Assembly: GCF_010645075.1 (NCBI RefSeq)
Contig: NZ_JAADZV010000005.1
Coordinates: 248,001 to 312,000 of the forward strand
Source of the DNA: Flavobacterium limi
GTDB lineage: Bacteria; Bacteroidota; Bacteroidia; Flavobacteriales; Flavobacteriaceae
Reading direction: 5' to 3'
Length of the DNA: 64,000 bases
Each line of letters starts with the position of its first letter. Position 1 is the stretch's first letter. Made by a program: the position numbers and the translations under genes. Positions 1 to 8,396 of the stretch are shown here, one piece after another. The notes below the pieces were generated by a model. It worked only from the letters and a program-made list of their open reading frames with translations. It was not told the origin of the DNA and did no database searches.

Positions 1-228
1 AAAACAACGCTTACCGGATTAATCAATATAATAAAAGGTTTCTGTAAAGGAAATAAATATTTTTTAAAGACTGTTCTTGAAGCGTTATCTTATTCTAATA
101 AACTAAAGGTTGAAAATCATGCTGTAAATGATATTTTTTTACCGGATTTTAGAAATAAATTATCTCCTCATTTTAATTCTAATGAATGGACGTATCCTTT
201 GCGATTTTGGAATCTATCAAATAAATAA
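1..228 (+). CDS. C-terminal end of an unidentified protein (partial)
   Basis: An open frame runs from the first base of the window to TAA at 226-228 and gives 75 residues, so the gene starts outside the window. The peptide is basic and aromatic, ending in a segment that contains NEWTYPLRFWNLSNK. It has no membrane segment and no motif that I recognise. It is followed within 25 bases by a strong intrinsic terminator, which supports a real gene end. No function is proposed. Confidence 0.6.
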   Translation, partial: KTTLTGLINIIKGFCKGNKYFLKTVLEALSYSNKLKVENHAVNDIFLPDFRNKLSPHFNSNEWTYPLRFWNLSNK

Positions 229-250
229 AAATATCATTCAATGTTCTATA

Positions 251-282
251 AAAACCGGGTCATAAATGATCCGGTTTTTTTT
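251..282 (+). terminator. Rho-independent terminator after the partial first gene
   Basis: AAAACCGG at 251-258 pairs with CCGGTTTT at 271-278. The stem continues inward through a G-T pair and TCAT/ATGA, leaving a 2-nt loop. A run of T follows to 282. It lies 23 bases after the stop of the partial gene and upstream of corA, so it separates the two transcripts. Confidence 0.85.
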
Positions 283-374
283 GAATTACTAACAATATCT
301 TCATATCAAAACTGATAATTGTCATTTCCTATCCCGATTCTTTTTCGTAATATTACTATTGTAAATTTTTTTGA

Positions 375-1448
375 ATGAGAAAGATCAAATACAAAGAAGG
401 ACGTAAACTGCAGCCTACTAGTTTAGAATATACAGGATCCCACAAAGACCATGAAACAGAAATGCAGCTTTTTGTATATGATGATGGTGATGTTGTTGAA
501 TATGAGAAATTTACGGTTTTAGCTTTGAATTCCTGTTTTGATTATACCAGAAACAACTGGCTCAATATTCACGGATTAAATGATATTGGCTTAATTAAAA
601 CCATCGGGCAATATTTTAAGGTTGACGATTTTTTGCTTGCCGATATTTTAAACACCACTAAAAGAACGAAACTTGAAGAGCAAAAAGATGTTTTATTTTT
701 TAACATAAAATCGCTATTGCCTTCAGAATATTCAGATGGACTTAAAGTAGAACAGCTTAGTTTTATTCTCAAAGACGGAATCCTGATTTCGTTTCAGGAA
801 AAACGAAGCGATTTCTTTACTCATATTCGCGAGCGTCTGCGTACACATGCCGGAATCGTGCGAACTAAAAAGGTAGATTATCTCCTTTATTTATTATTAG
901 ACGCTGTAATGGAAAATTTTTATATTACAATAGAAGATGAAGAAAATAATATTGAAGAATTAATCGATTTAACCAAAAAAGGCGCTGATCCGGTTATTTT
1001 AGAGAAAATTGAAAATCATCGCGATAATTTTAATTTCTTAAAGCGTTCTATCGTTCCGCTTCGGGATTCTTTGTATTATCTTAAAACAATTAAAGATGAT
1101 GATGAGGCAAACGGTCTTATTCAAAAAGAAACATTTAATTTCTTTGTCAGACTGCACCAAAAAAGCTTAGAGCTTTTAGAGCAGATTGAGTCGGATATGA
1201 GTTCATTGGAAAGCGCTTCAAATTTCTATTTTTCTGAACAGAGCAGGAAAATGAACGAAATTATGAAAACACTGACCATCATTTCGGCCATCTTTATTCC
1301 GCTTACTTTTATTGTTGGAGTCTACGGGATGAATTTTGAAAACATGCCCGAACTTAAAACAGAAAATGGCTATTTTATAGTCATGGGAACCATGTTTTTG
1401 TTAGTCATTGCTTTGATTATCTATTTCAAAAAAAGACGTTGGTTTTAG
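375..1448 (+). CDS. corA: CorA family magnesium/divalent cation transporter
   Basis: This 357-residue protein belongs to the CorA metal ion transporter family, which forms pentameric inner-membrane channels for Mg2+ (Co2+ or Ni2+ in some members). The large N-terminal cytoplasmic domain, with a long helical stretch from about 190 to 290, leads into two C-terminal membrane helices near 295-316 and 332-351. The diagnostic YGMN motif lies at 317-320, directly before the conserved MPEL loop, and the protein ends in a basic tail (KKRRWF). Length is normal for the family. The gene stands alone: a terminator lies upstream and a 52-bp gap separates it from pta. The ATG at 375 is the only good start before the conserved part. 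Ion specificity is inferred from the family. Confidence 0.93.
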   Translation: MRKIKYKEGRKLQPTSLEYTGSHKDHETEMQLFVYDDGDVVEYEKFTVLALNSCFDYTRNNWLNIHGLNDIGLIKTIGQYFKVDDFLLADILNTTKRTKLEEQKDVLFFNIKSLLPSEYSDGLKVEQLSFILKDGILISFQEKRSDFFTHIRERLRTHAGIVRTKKVDYLLYLLLDAVMENFYITIEDEENNIEELIDLTKKGADPVILEKIENHRDNFNFLKRSIVPLRDSLYYLKTIKDDDEANGLIQKETFNFFVRLHQKSLELLEQIESDMSSLESASNFYFSEQSRKMNEIMKTLTIISAIFIPLTFIVGVYGMNFENMPELKTENGYFIVMGTMFLLVIALIIYFKKRRWF

Positions 1449-1500
1449 CCTTTACATTAAAAATTACAATCCAATATATTTAGATTCAAAATATTAAATT

Positions 1501-3594
1501 ATGAGTAAAGCGATTTACATAGCCACCAGCGATCAGAACAGCGGAAAATCAATTATTACCCTTGGCTTAATGAGTATCCTGATTGGTAAGACAGCTAAAG
1601 TTGGTTATTTCAGGCCTATTATTGAAGATTTTGTCGATGGAGAACAGGACAATCACATCGAAACTGTTCTTTCACATTTTAATCTTGATATACAATTTGA
1701 AGATGCTTATGCAATTACGAAGAGCAAACTAATTAAGAAAAAAAACAAAGGAAAAATTGGTGAAGTCCTGGATCTGATTATTGAAAAATATAAAAAACTC
1801 GAAGAACGTTTTGACTTTGTTTTGGTTGAAGGAACAAGTTTTACAGGAGAAGGAACATCAATTGAACTGGACTTGAATGTATTGATCGCTAAAAACCTCG
1901 GAATTCCTACCATTATAATTGGTTCAGGAGTGGGTAAAACTTTAGAAGAACTTCTGGATAGTTTATATCTGGTTTACGATTCTTTTAAAGTAAAAGAAGT
2001 AGAAGTTTTATCGGTTTTTGCCAATAAAGTCCAGCCTGAAAATATTGAACTCGTTACTAAAAGTCTCCAGAAAACGTTACCATCTAATGTTCTTGTTAAT
2101 ACGATTCCGTTGATTTCTACTTTGAACAATCCAACGATGCAGGAAATCGTTAACGAACTGGATGCTAAAGTTTTATTTGGGGAGAATTACCTCAATAATG
2201 AAATTGGGCATTTTAGTGTTGGGGCTATGCAATTGCATAATTATTTGGTACATCTGCACGATAATGCTCTTGTAATTACGCCGGGCGATCGTTCAGATAT
2301 TATTCTGGGAGCTTTACAGGCTAATGAATCGGCAAATTACCCAACGATTTCAGGAATTATCCTTACCGGAAATATTCTTCCTGAAAACAGTATTTTAAAA
2401 CTGATTGAAGGTCTTTCGGCTATAGTTCCGATTATTGCTGTAGATGGAGGAACGTATCATATTACCAATAAAATTGGTGCTATCAATTCTGAAATTTATG
2501 CTAATAACACCCATAAAATTGAAACTTCAATCAGTACTTTTGAAAAATATGTGCAGATTGATGATTTGTCAGAACGCCTGATTACTTTTGAAGCTGAAGG
2601 CATGACGCCAAAAATGTTTCAGTACAATATGGTCAAACGCGCCAAACAGCACCGCAAACACATTGTTCTGCCGGAAGGTAACGATGATCGCATCATTACG
2701 GCTGCTTCCAGATTATTAGCAATGGATGTAGTTGATATTTCGATCATCGGAGATAAAAAGCAAATTGAAAATAAAGTAACTGAACTAGGTTTAACGTTTG
2801 ATTTTTCAAAAGTAAAGATCATTAATCCAATCGAATCTGAGTTTTATGAAGAATATGCAAATACCTATTATGAACTTCGAAAAACAAAAAATGTAAGTAT
2901 AACCATGGCCAGGGATTTAATGGAAGATGTTTCGTATTTTGGAACTATGATGGTCTACAAAGGCCATGCAGACGGGATGGTTTCCGGAGCAGCACACACG
3001 ACTCAGCATACGATTTTACCCGCATTGCAGTTCATTAAAACAAAACCAAACTCGTCTGTAGTTTCCTCAGTGTTTTTTATGTGTCTTGAAGACAGGGTTT
3101 CTGTTTTTGGCGATTGTGCTATTAATCCAAATCCAACTGCGGAACAACTGGCAGAAATAGCAATTTCATCAGCCGAATCCAGTTCTGCTTTCGGAATCGA
3201 GCCCAAAATAGCAATGCTTTCTTATTCTTCCGGTTCATCAGGAAAAGGGGATGAGGTAGAAAAGGTACGTACTGCAACAGAAATCGTAAAACAAAAACGG
3301 CCTGACTTAAAAATAGAAGGACCAATTCAATACGACGCGGCAGTAGATCGCGCGGTAGGAAAAAGCAAAATGCCGGATTCTGAAGTTGCAGGGCAGGCGA
3401 GTGTACTTATTTTTCCCGATTTAAATACCGGAAATAACACTTATAAAGCCGTTCAGAGAGAAACCGGAGCTTTGGCCATTGGACCGATGCTGCAGGGATT
3501 AAACAAACCGGTAAACGATTTAAGTCGTGGCTGTACTGTTGATGATATTATAAATACAGTGGTAATTACAGCCATTCAGGCGCAGGGGTTGTAA
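1501..3594 (+). CDS. pta: Phosphate acetyltransferase (long, three-domain form)
   Basis: Converts acetyl-CoA and phosphate to acetyl phosphate and CoA in the cytoplasm. With AckA it makes acetate and ATP, or runs backwards to assimilate acetate. At 697 residues this is the long E. coli-like form. Residues 1-220 are a BioD-like P-loop domain (SDQNSGKS near the N-terminus), about 220-330 is a DRTGG-type domain (ITPGDRSDIILGAL), and about 370-697 is the catalytic PTA_PTB domain. The latter carries VLPEGNDDR, DGMVSGAAHTT, SYSSGSSG and GPIQYDAA, all typical of active enzymes. ackA follows after 76 bp in the same direction with no terminator between, so the two form the usual operon. No oddities were seen. 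Confidence 0.96.
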   Translation: MSKAIYIATSDQNSGKSIITLGLMSILIGKTAKVGYFRPIIEDFVDGEQDNHIETVLSHFNLDIQFEDAYAITKSKLIKKKNKGKIGEVLDLIIEKYKKLEERFDFVLVEGTSFTGEGTSIELDLNVLIAKNLGIPTIIIGSGVGKTLEELLDSLYLVYDSFKVKEVEVLSVFANKVQPENIELVTKSLQKTLPSNVLVNTIPLISTLNNPTMQEIVNELDAKVLFGENYLNNEIGHFSVGAMQLHNYLVHLHDNALVITPGDRSDIILGALQANESANYPTISGIILTGNILPENSILKLIEGLSAIVPIIAVDGGTYHITNKIGAINSEIYANNTHKIETSISTFEKYVQIDDLSERLITFEAEGMTPKMFQYNMVKRAKQHRKHIVLPEGNDDRIITAASRLLAMDVVDISIIGDKKQIENKVTELGLTFDFSKVKIINPIESEFYEEYANTYYELRKTKNVSITMARDLMEDVSYFGTMMVYKGHADGMVSGAAHTTQHTILPALQFIKTKPNSSVVSSVFFMCLEDRVSVFGDCAINPNPTAEQLAEIAISSAESSSAFGIEPKIAMLSYSSGSSGKGDEVEKVRTATEIVKQKRPDLKIEGPIQYDAAVDRAVGKSKMPDSEVAGQASVLIFPDLNTGNNTYKAVQRETGALAIGPMLQGLNKPVNDLSRGCTVDDIINTVVITAIQAQGL

Positions 3595-3670
3595 TTTTAA
3601 GTAAAAAGTCAGAAGTAAAATGTTATACGTTTTTGACGTTTAGCAATAAATAGATATAGAATCAAAAACA

Positions 3671-4867
3671 ATGAAAATATTAATAATTAACTCAGGAAGT
3701 TCATCAATAAAATATCAATTAATGGTTATGCCGGAAAACGAAGTGATTTGTACCGGAATGATTGACAGAATTGGTTTGGAAAGCTCTAATGTTACTTTTA
3801 AGGCTTCATCAAATTCGTATGAAGAAACTATACCAATTGCAACTCATAAAATAGGTTTGCAAAAAGTTGCCAATATGCTGCTGGACGACCAAAAAGGAGT
3901 TATTAAATCAACTTCTGAGATTGATGCCGTAGGTCATCGCGTAGTTCACGGAGGAAGCACTTTTACCGAAACCGTAAAAATAGACGAAAAAGTAAAATCA
4001 AAAATCAAACAGCTTTTTGACCTGGCTCCGCTGCATAATCCGGCTAATTTGGAGGGTATTAATGTCGCTGAAGAAATTTTTAATTCGGCAGAACAGATTG
4101 CTGTTTTTGATACGGCTTTTCACCAAACAATGCCCGAAGTGGCCTATAAATTTGCAATTCCGAATAAATTATTGACTGAAAACAGAATTCGTGTTTATGG
4201 TTTTCATGGAACAAGTCATAAATATGTATCTGAACAGGCAATTGAATTTTTAAAAGAAAATAAACAGCCATTTCAAAATATTATTACAATTCATTTAGGG
4301 AACGGCTGCAGCATGACTGCTGTTAAAGATGGTAAAAGTATAGACCACTCTTTTGGTTTTGGTCCTACAAATGGTTTGATAATGGGAACAAGGGCTGGTG
4401 ATGTCGATCAGTCGGTTATTTTTTATATGCAGAATTCATTAGGATATTCTTTAGAGGAAATAAACAATATTCTGCAAAAGCAAAGCGGAATGTTGGGACT
4501 TACCGGCTATAGCGATTTGCGTGATATAGAAGCAAAAGCCGACAAAGGAAACAAAGAATGTGAACTGGCTTTGTTTATGAATGCGTATCGTATTAAAAAG
4601 TTTATTGGTTCCTATACGGCGGCTCTAAATGGCCTGGATGCAATTGTTTTTACAGCCGGAATAGGTGAAAACTCATCTTATATGCGAAAACTGGTTTGTA
4701 CTGATATGAATTATTTTGGGATTCAGCTGGATGAAGATAAAAACCAAATGCGTTCTAAAGAAAACAGGGCTATAAACAATCCGGATTCTAAAGTCAAAAT
4801 TTTGGTAGTTCCAACTGATGAGGAATTTGAAATCGCCAATCAGGTGTATCATTTATTGCAGAATTAA
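3671..4867 (+). CDS. ackA: Acetate kinase
   Basis: Transfers phosphate from acetyl phosphate to ADP (or the reverse), completing the Pta-AckA pathway. The 398-residue length is standard for the ASKHA-fold enzyme. Visible motifs are INSGSSSIKY at the N-terminus (phosphate-binding Asn7), GHRVVHGG with the catalytic Arg, FDTAFHQTMP with the catalytic Asp near 147, HGTSHKYV, HLGNGCS, GTRAGDVD and FTAGIGENS. It lies downstream of pta in the same operon. The next gene begins 13 bp after its stop and may be part of the same transcript, which would end at the terminator at 5331-5356. Confidence 0.97.
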   Translation: MKILIINSGSSSIKYQLMVMPENEVICTGMIDRIGLESSNVTFKASSNSYEETIPIATHKIGLQKVANMLLDDQKGVIKSTSEIDAVGHRVVHGGSTFTETVKIDEKVKSKIKQLFDLAPLHNPANLEGINVAEEIFNSAEQIAVFDTAFHQTMPEVAYKFAIPNKLLTENRIRVYGFHGTSHKYVSEQAIEFLKENKQPFQNIITIHLGNGCSMTAVKDGKSIDHSFGFGPTNGLIMGTRAGDVDQSVIFYMQNSLGYSLEEINNILQKQSGMLGLTGYSDLRDIEAKADKGNKECELALFMNAYRIKKFIGSYTAALNGLDAIVFTAGIGENSSYMRKLVCTDMNYFGIQLDEDKNQMRSKENRAINNPDSKVKILVVPTDEEFEIANQVYHLLQN

Positions 4868-4880
4868 TTATGACCTCAAA

Positions 4881-5306
4881 ATGACAAATTTTATAGTAAT
4901 AGTACTGTTCACAATATTTTTGTTTCTTTCATCGATTCATTTTTATTGGGCTTTTGGAGGCAAATGGGGATCTAAAGGTGTTTTTCCTTCTAATCCGGAT
5001 GGAAGCCCGATGAGACCTCCTAGTGTTTTGGCAACTCTCATAGTTGCAGCCGGATTATTAGCTTTCAGTCTTTTTTATTTGATAAAAGGAGGATATTTTT
5101 CAGTGGGACTTCCTTTATGGATCAATAAAAATGGGCTTTGGGTATTAACAGGTATATTTATCTTAAGAGCAGTGGGAGATTTTAAATATCTTGGATTTTT
5201 CAAAAAAATAAAAAACTCCAAATTTGCTGTTAACGATACAAAATTATATTCGCCTTTATGTTTAGCAATCGGAATATTGACTTTAGTTTTGGCACTAAAT
5301 ATATAA
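4881..5306 (+). CDS. DUF3995 family small membrane protein
   Basis: A 141-residue integral membrane protein with four predicted hydrophobic segments (about 1-23, 50-70, 84-100 and 121-141). The signature of DUF3995 is clear: HFYWAFGGKWG near the N-terminus, PSVLATLIVAA, RAVGDFKYLGFFK in the middle and YSPLCLAIG near the end. The function of the family is not known. An in-frame ATG at 4818 would overlap ackA by 50 bp and add a soluble tail, so I place the start at 4881, where the first membrane helix begins at once. It closes the pta-ackA transcript and is followed by a strong terminator. Confidence 0.85.
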   Translation: MTNFIVIVLFTIFLFLSSIHFYWAFGGKWGSKGVFPSNPDGSPMRPPSVLATLIVAAGLLAFSLFYLIKGGYFSVGLPLWINKNGLWVLTGIFILRAVGDFKYLGFFKKIKNSKFAVNDTKLYSPLCLAIGILTLVLALNI

Positions 5307-5330
5307 AAGTCAGTAAAAATTAATATCATT

Positions 5331-5356
5331 AAAGCTCCCCGACAGGGAGCTTTTTT
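5331..5356 (+). terminator. Terminator of the pta-ackA-DUF3995 transcript
   Basis: AAAGCTCCC at 5331-5339 pairs with GGGAGCTTT at 5345-5353 around a CGACA loop and is followed by further T residues. It isolates the acetate operon from the PUL regulator downstream. Confidence 0.88.
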
Positions 5357-5408
5357 ATGCTCAAAATTTAAATATTTGTCATTATATTTGAGTTTAAATC
5401 TGAATATT

Positions 5409-8153
5409 TTGAAATCGATACTTCTAAAATTATTTTTCTTCTTTTTCATTACCTCTCAAATTCAATCACAGGAATTACTTCCCTTTGTCGAAAATTACAG
5501 CAAATCAAATTATCAGGGTGACAATCAGATCTGGAATGTCGTTCAGGGAAAAGACAATGCCATGTATTTTGCCAATAACCATTATTTACTGAGGTACGAT
5601 GGTGTGATATGGGAGAAATATACTTTACCCAACAAAACAATCATTCGTTCAATTATGATTGAAGGGGATAAAATCTATTCAGGTTCTTACAAGGAATTTG
5701 GCTATTGGTACAGAAAAGAAGGTAAAATGCATTATGTTTCGATTACCAAAAATCTACGCTTATTTGACGAAAAAGATAATGAAGAAATCTGGAAAATTTT
5801 CAAATTTAACGGTTCAATATATTTTCAGTCGTTCAACGATGTTTTTATTTATAATGGGAAACAGATCAGAAAAATTCGATTTCCTTTCCTGATTTCTTAC
5901 TGTTTTGTAGTAGATAAGAATCTCTATGTGGCTTCGGTAGAAAAAGGTGTTTTTAAAATGAACGACAGCAGAATTGCCAATCCGAAAGGGTGGGATGCTC
6001 TTAAAAATTGTGTTGTTCATGCTATGGAAAAATATCAGAACAAGACGTATATTTTTTCCCAGAAAAAAGGCATTTTCATTGTTGAAAACGGAATTTTAAA
6101 GCCTTGGAATAATCCATTAAATGAAACTTTAAAATCGGCTACAATTAATGTGGCAAAGTTTATTAAAAACAATAAACTTGTAATAGGTACAGGAAACAGA
6201 GGTGTTTTTATTTATGATTTCAAAACCGATACACATAAGAATATTGATAGGAACAATGTGTTGATGAATAATTCAATTTTAAGCATTGGACTGGATAAAG
6301 AAAATGATTTATGGCTTGGTTTAGATAATGGAATAGCTCATGTTGAAGTAAATTCTCCGATATCTATATTTTATGATAATTCCGGAATTTTAGGTTCTGT
6401 ATATTCCGTGGCAACAACCAGTAAAGGATATTTAATAGCCTCCAATCATGGTGTTTTTGAATTTGATTCTGGTAAATTTAAAATGATGCCAAACACTCAG
6501 GGACAGGCGTGGAATATCACCAAAACGGATAATAAATATATTATTGGTCATAACGATGGGACCTTTTGCTACGAAAATGGTTCATTAGTTAAAACAAACA
6601 ATGTAAGCGGTGGTTGGAATTTTTCAAAAAGCAGTATCAATAATACCTGTTTTCAGTCGACTTACAGTGGAATTTTGTTATATGAGGATATTTCAAAATT
6701 AACCGAATATAAAAAAGTTGAGGACATTTCGAAACCGATTAAATATGTAGCCCAAAATAAAAAAAATGAAATTTTTGCTGCAGATAATTATCGCGGTTTG
6801 TACCGAGTTTTGTATGATGACGATTTTAAGACTAAAAAGGTTGAAAATATTACACAACAGAGTAACATTGAAAACGATTTTGGGGTTAAAATTTTTGAGT
6901 TTAGAAACGAAATACTGTTTTTAATAAATAATGCATGGTATACCTATAATTCAATTACCAATAAATTGGAAGAAGATGAATTGTTCAATACCAATTTTAA
7001 AAACATTGCAGATGTTGTAGCAATTGATGAAAATCATTTTATGGTGCTCCAGAACGGGATTTTATATCATATTTATGCTTCCGGAAATAAATTTGTGTGG
7101 AATATCATTCAGGAAAAATATTATAAGGGAAGGCTGATCAATGACAATTTGAGAATTTTTAAGACTCAAAACCACTACTTGTTAAACCTTGATGACGGAT
7201 TTATTTCCCTTCAGTTGAAATATCTGAACAATCAAAATACGAATGTCAAAATTGAAGCTTTTAATGAAGGAGTCCTGCTTCCAAAGGATTCTAAAATTAA
7301 ATACAATACCGAATTGAAAATTAATGTTATATCAGGGATTTATGGGGCCAGCAAACCCAATTTGTTTTATAAAATAAATAGCAGCAAAGATTTTATGCCT
7401 ATTTCTGACGGGCTTATTTTACTGAATAACCTGAGCAGCGGGTATCATTCTGTTGCCATTTATAAACATGATGGTGCTAACTATGACAAGGTTTGCAATT
7501 TTGATTTTAAAGTAGCTCAGCCATGGTATTTTTCTGTCTGGATGATTCTGTTGTATTTATTATTAGTCAGTGCAATATTGTTTTTGTATTATAAATGGAA
7601 TAAGCTCCGTTACATTCAAAAATTAAAATTACAGGCAGAAGAACTAAAACACCAGCGTGAAATTCTTGAAATGGAATTAAAAGCTGAAAACGAATTGAAT
7701 ATTCAGGAATACGAAAAGCATATTCTGGAACTTGAACTTCAGACCAAATCGTCTGAAGTTGCGGGAAAATCATTATCCATAGCCAAACAAAGCGAAATGA
7801 TTGAAAATATTCAGAATATTCTTGAATCTGAAAAAGATTTTAACAAACTCAAGAGCGAAATTAAAAAAGCGATTAAGATAAATGAAGTCAATAAACACGA
7901 ATGGGAAACCTTTGAAACCAATCTGAATCAGATTCATAATGAATTTATTATAAGTCTATCAAAGAAATTTCCAAATCTGACTCCAAAAGACATTAAGCTT
8001 TGTATATATCTTAAAATGAATCTTTCGTCAAAAGAAATTGCCCCGTTAATGAATATTTCATTCAGAGGTGTTGAACTGCACAGATATCGCTTAAGAAAAA
8101 AATTAAATCTCACTCAGGAGGAGAATCTTTCTAAGTTTTTACTAAATATATAA
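5409..8153 (+). CDS. PUL sensor-regulator: beta-propeller, triple-Y domain, one TM helix, LuxR-type HTH
   Basis: A one-protein transmembrane regulator of about 914 residues. The order is a signal peptide (LLKLFFFFFITSQIQSQ), a periplasmic propeller of Reg_prop-like repeats (NQIWNVVQG, NDLWLGLDNGIAH), a Y_Y_Y-type domain, one membrane helix (about 710-730), a long coiled coil rich in Glu and Lys, and a C-terminal LuxR-like HTH (LTPKDIKLCIYLKMNLSSKEIAPLMNIS). There is no histidine kinase or receiver domain, so it should couple sugar binding outside directly to DNA binding inside. It sits 243 bp upstream of susC in the same direction and probably controls PUL 1. No ATG fits; TTG codons at 5376, 5388 and 5409 are possible. 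I chose 5409 because it gives a clean signal peptide and lies after a TATATTTG promoter-like box at 5384-5391. Confidence 0.85.
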   Translation: MKSILLKLFFFFFITSQIQSQELLPFVENYSKSNYQGDNQIWNVVQGKDNAMYFANNHYLLRYDGVIWEKYTLPNKTIIRSIMIEGDKIYSGSYKEFGYWYRKEGKMHYVSITKNLRLFDEKDNEEIWKIFKFNGSIYFQSFNDVFIYNGKQIRKIRFPFLISYCFVVDKNLYVASVEKGVFKMNDSRIANPKGWDALKNCVVHAMEKYQNKTYIFSQKKGIFIVENGILKPWNNPLNETLKSATINVAKFIKNNKLVIGTGNRGVFIYDFKTDTHKNIDRNNVLMNNSILSIGLDKENDLWLGLDNGIAHVEVNSPISIFYDNSGILGSVYSVATTSKGYLIASNHGVFEFDSGKFKMMPNTQGQAWNITKTDNKYIIGHNDGTFCYENGSLVKTNNVSGGWNFSKSSINNTCFQSTYSGILLYEDISKLTEYKKVEDISKPIKYVAQNKKNEIFAADNYRGLYRVLYDDDFKTKKVENITQQSNIENDFGVKIFEFRNEILFLINNAWYTYNSITNKLEEDELFNTNFKNIADVVAIDENHFMVLQNGILYHIYASGNKFVWNIIQEKYYKGRLINDNLRIFKTQNHYLLNLDDGFISLQLKYLNNQNTNVKIEAFNEGVLLPKDSKIKYNTELKINVISGIYGASKPNLFYKINSSKDFMPISDGLILLNNLSSGYHSVAIYKHDGANYDKVCNFDFKVAQPWYFSVWMILLYLLLVSAILFLYYKWNKLRYIQKLKLQAEELKHQREILEMELKAENELNIQEYEKHILELELQTKSSEVAGKSLSIAKQSEMIENIQNILESEKDFNKLKSEIKKAIKINEVNKHEWETFETNLNQIHNEFIISLSKKFPNLTPKDIKLCIYLKMNLSSKEIAPLMNISFRGVELHRYRLRKKLNLTQEENLSKFLLNI

Positions 8154-8214
8154 TTTGTCTTACTAAATTTTATTGTTTTTTTATTTTTTCATCATCTTTT
8201 TTATCTAATTCCAA

Positions 8215-8341
8215 TACATCTTTACTACATCATAAGGTTATGTTAATAAAAGTTAATTTAATATTAAGTATTTGATTTTTAGAGAATTGAAGTTGTTTTT
8301 TGATGTAATGATGTAGCTGTGTAGTAGTGTCGGTTGATGTA
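8215..8341. promoter_or_regulatory. Cluster of five GATGTA hexamers upstream of susC of PUL 1
   Basis: The 243-bp gap between the regulator and susC contains GATGTA on the minus strand at 8215-8220 and 8226-8231, and on the plus strand at 8302-8307, 8310-8315 and 8336-8341. Related triplets (GTAGTAG, TACTACA) surround them. Five copies of one hexamer in 127 bp is far above chance. The simplest reading is a binding array for the adjacent LuxR-type regulator, which is inference. Confidence 0.45.
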
Positions 8342-8396
8342 CTACAACGTTGTAATTGTTTAATTTGGCTCTACTAACTTAAACGATTAAAACTGT

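Noticed and set aside
4080..4271. Minus-strand open frame inside ackA
   Set aside because: It is fully contained in a well-conserved gene on the other strand and has no protein-like features of its own.
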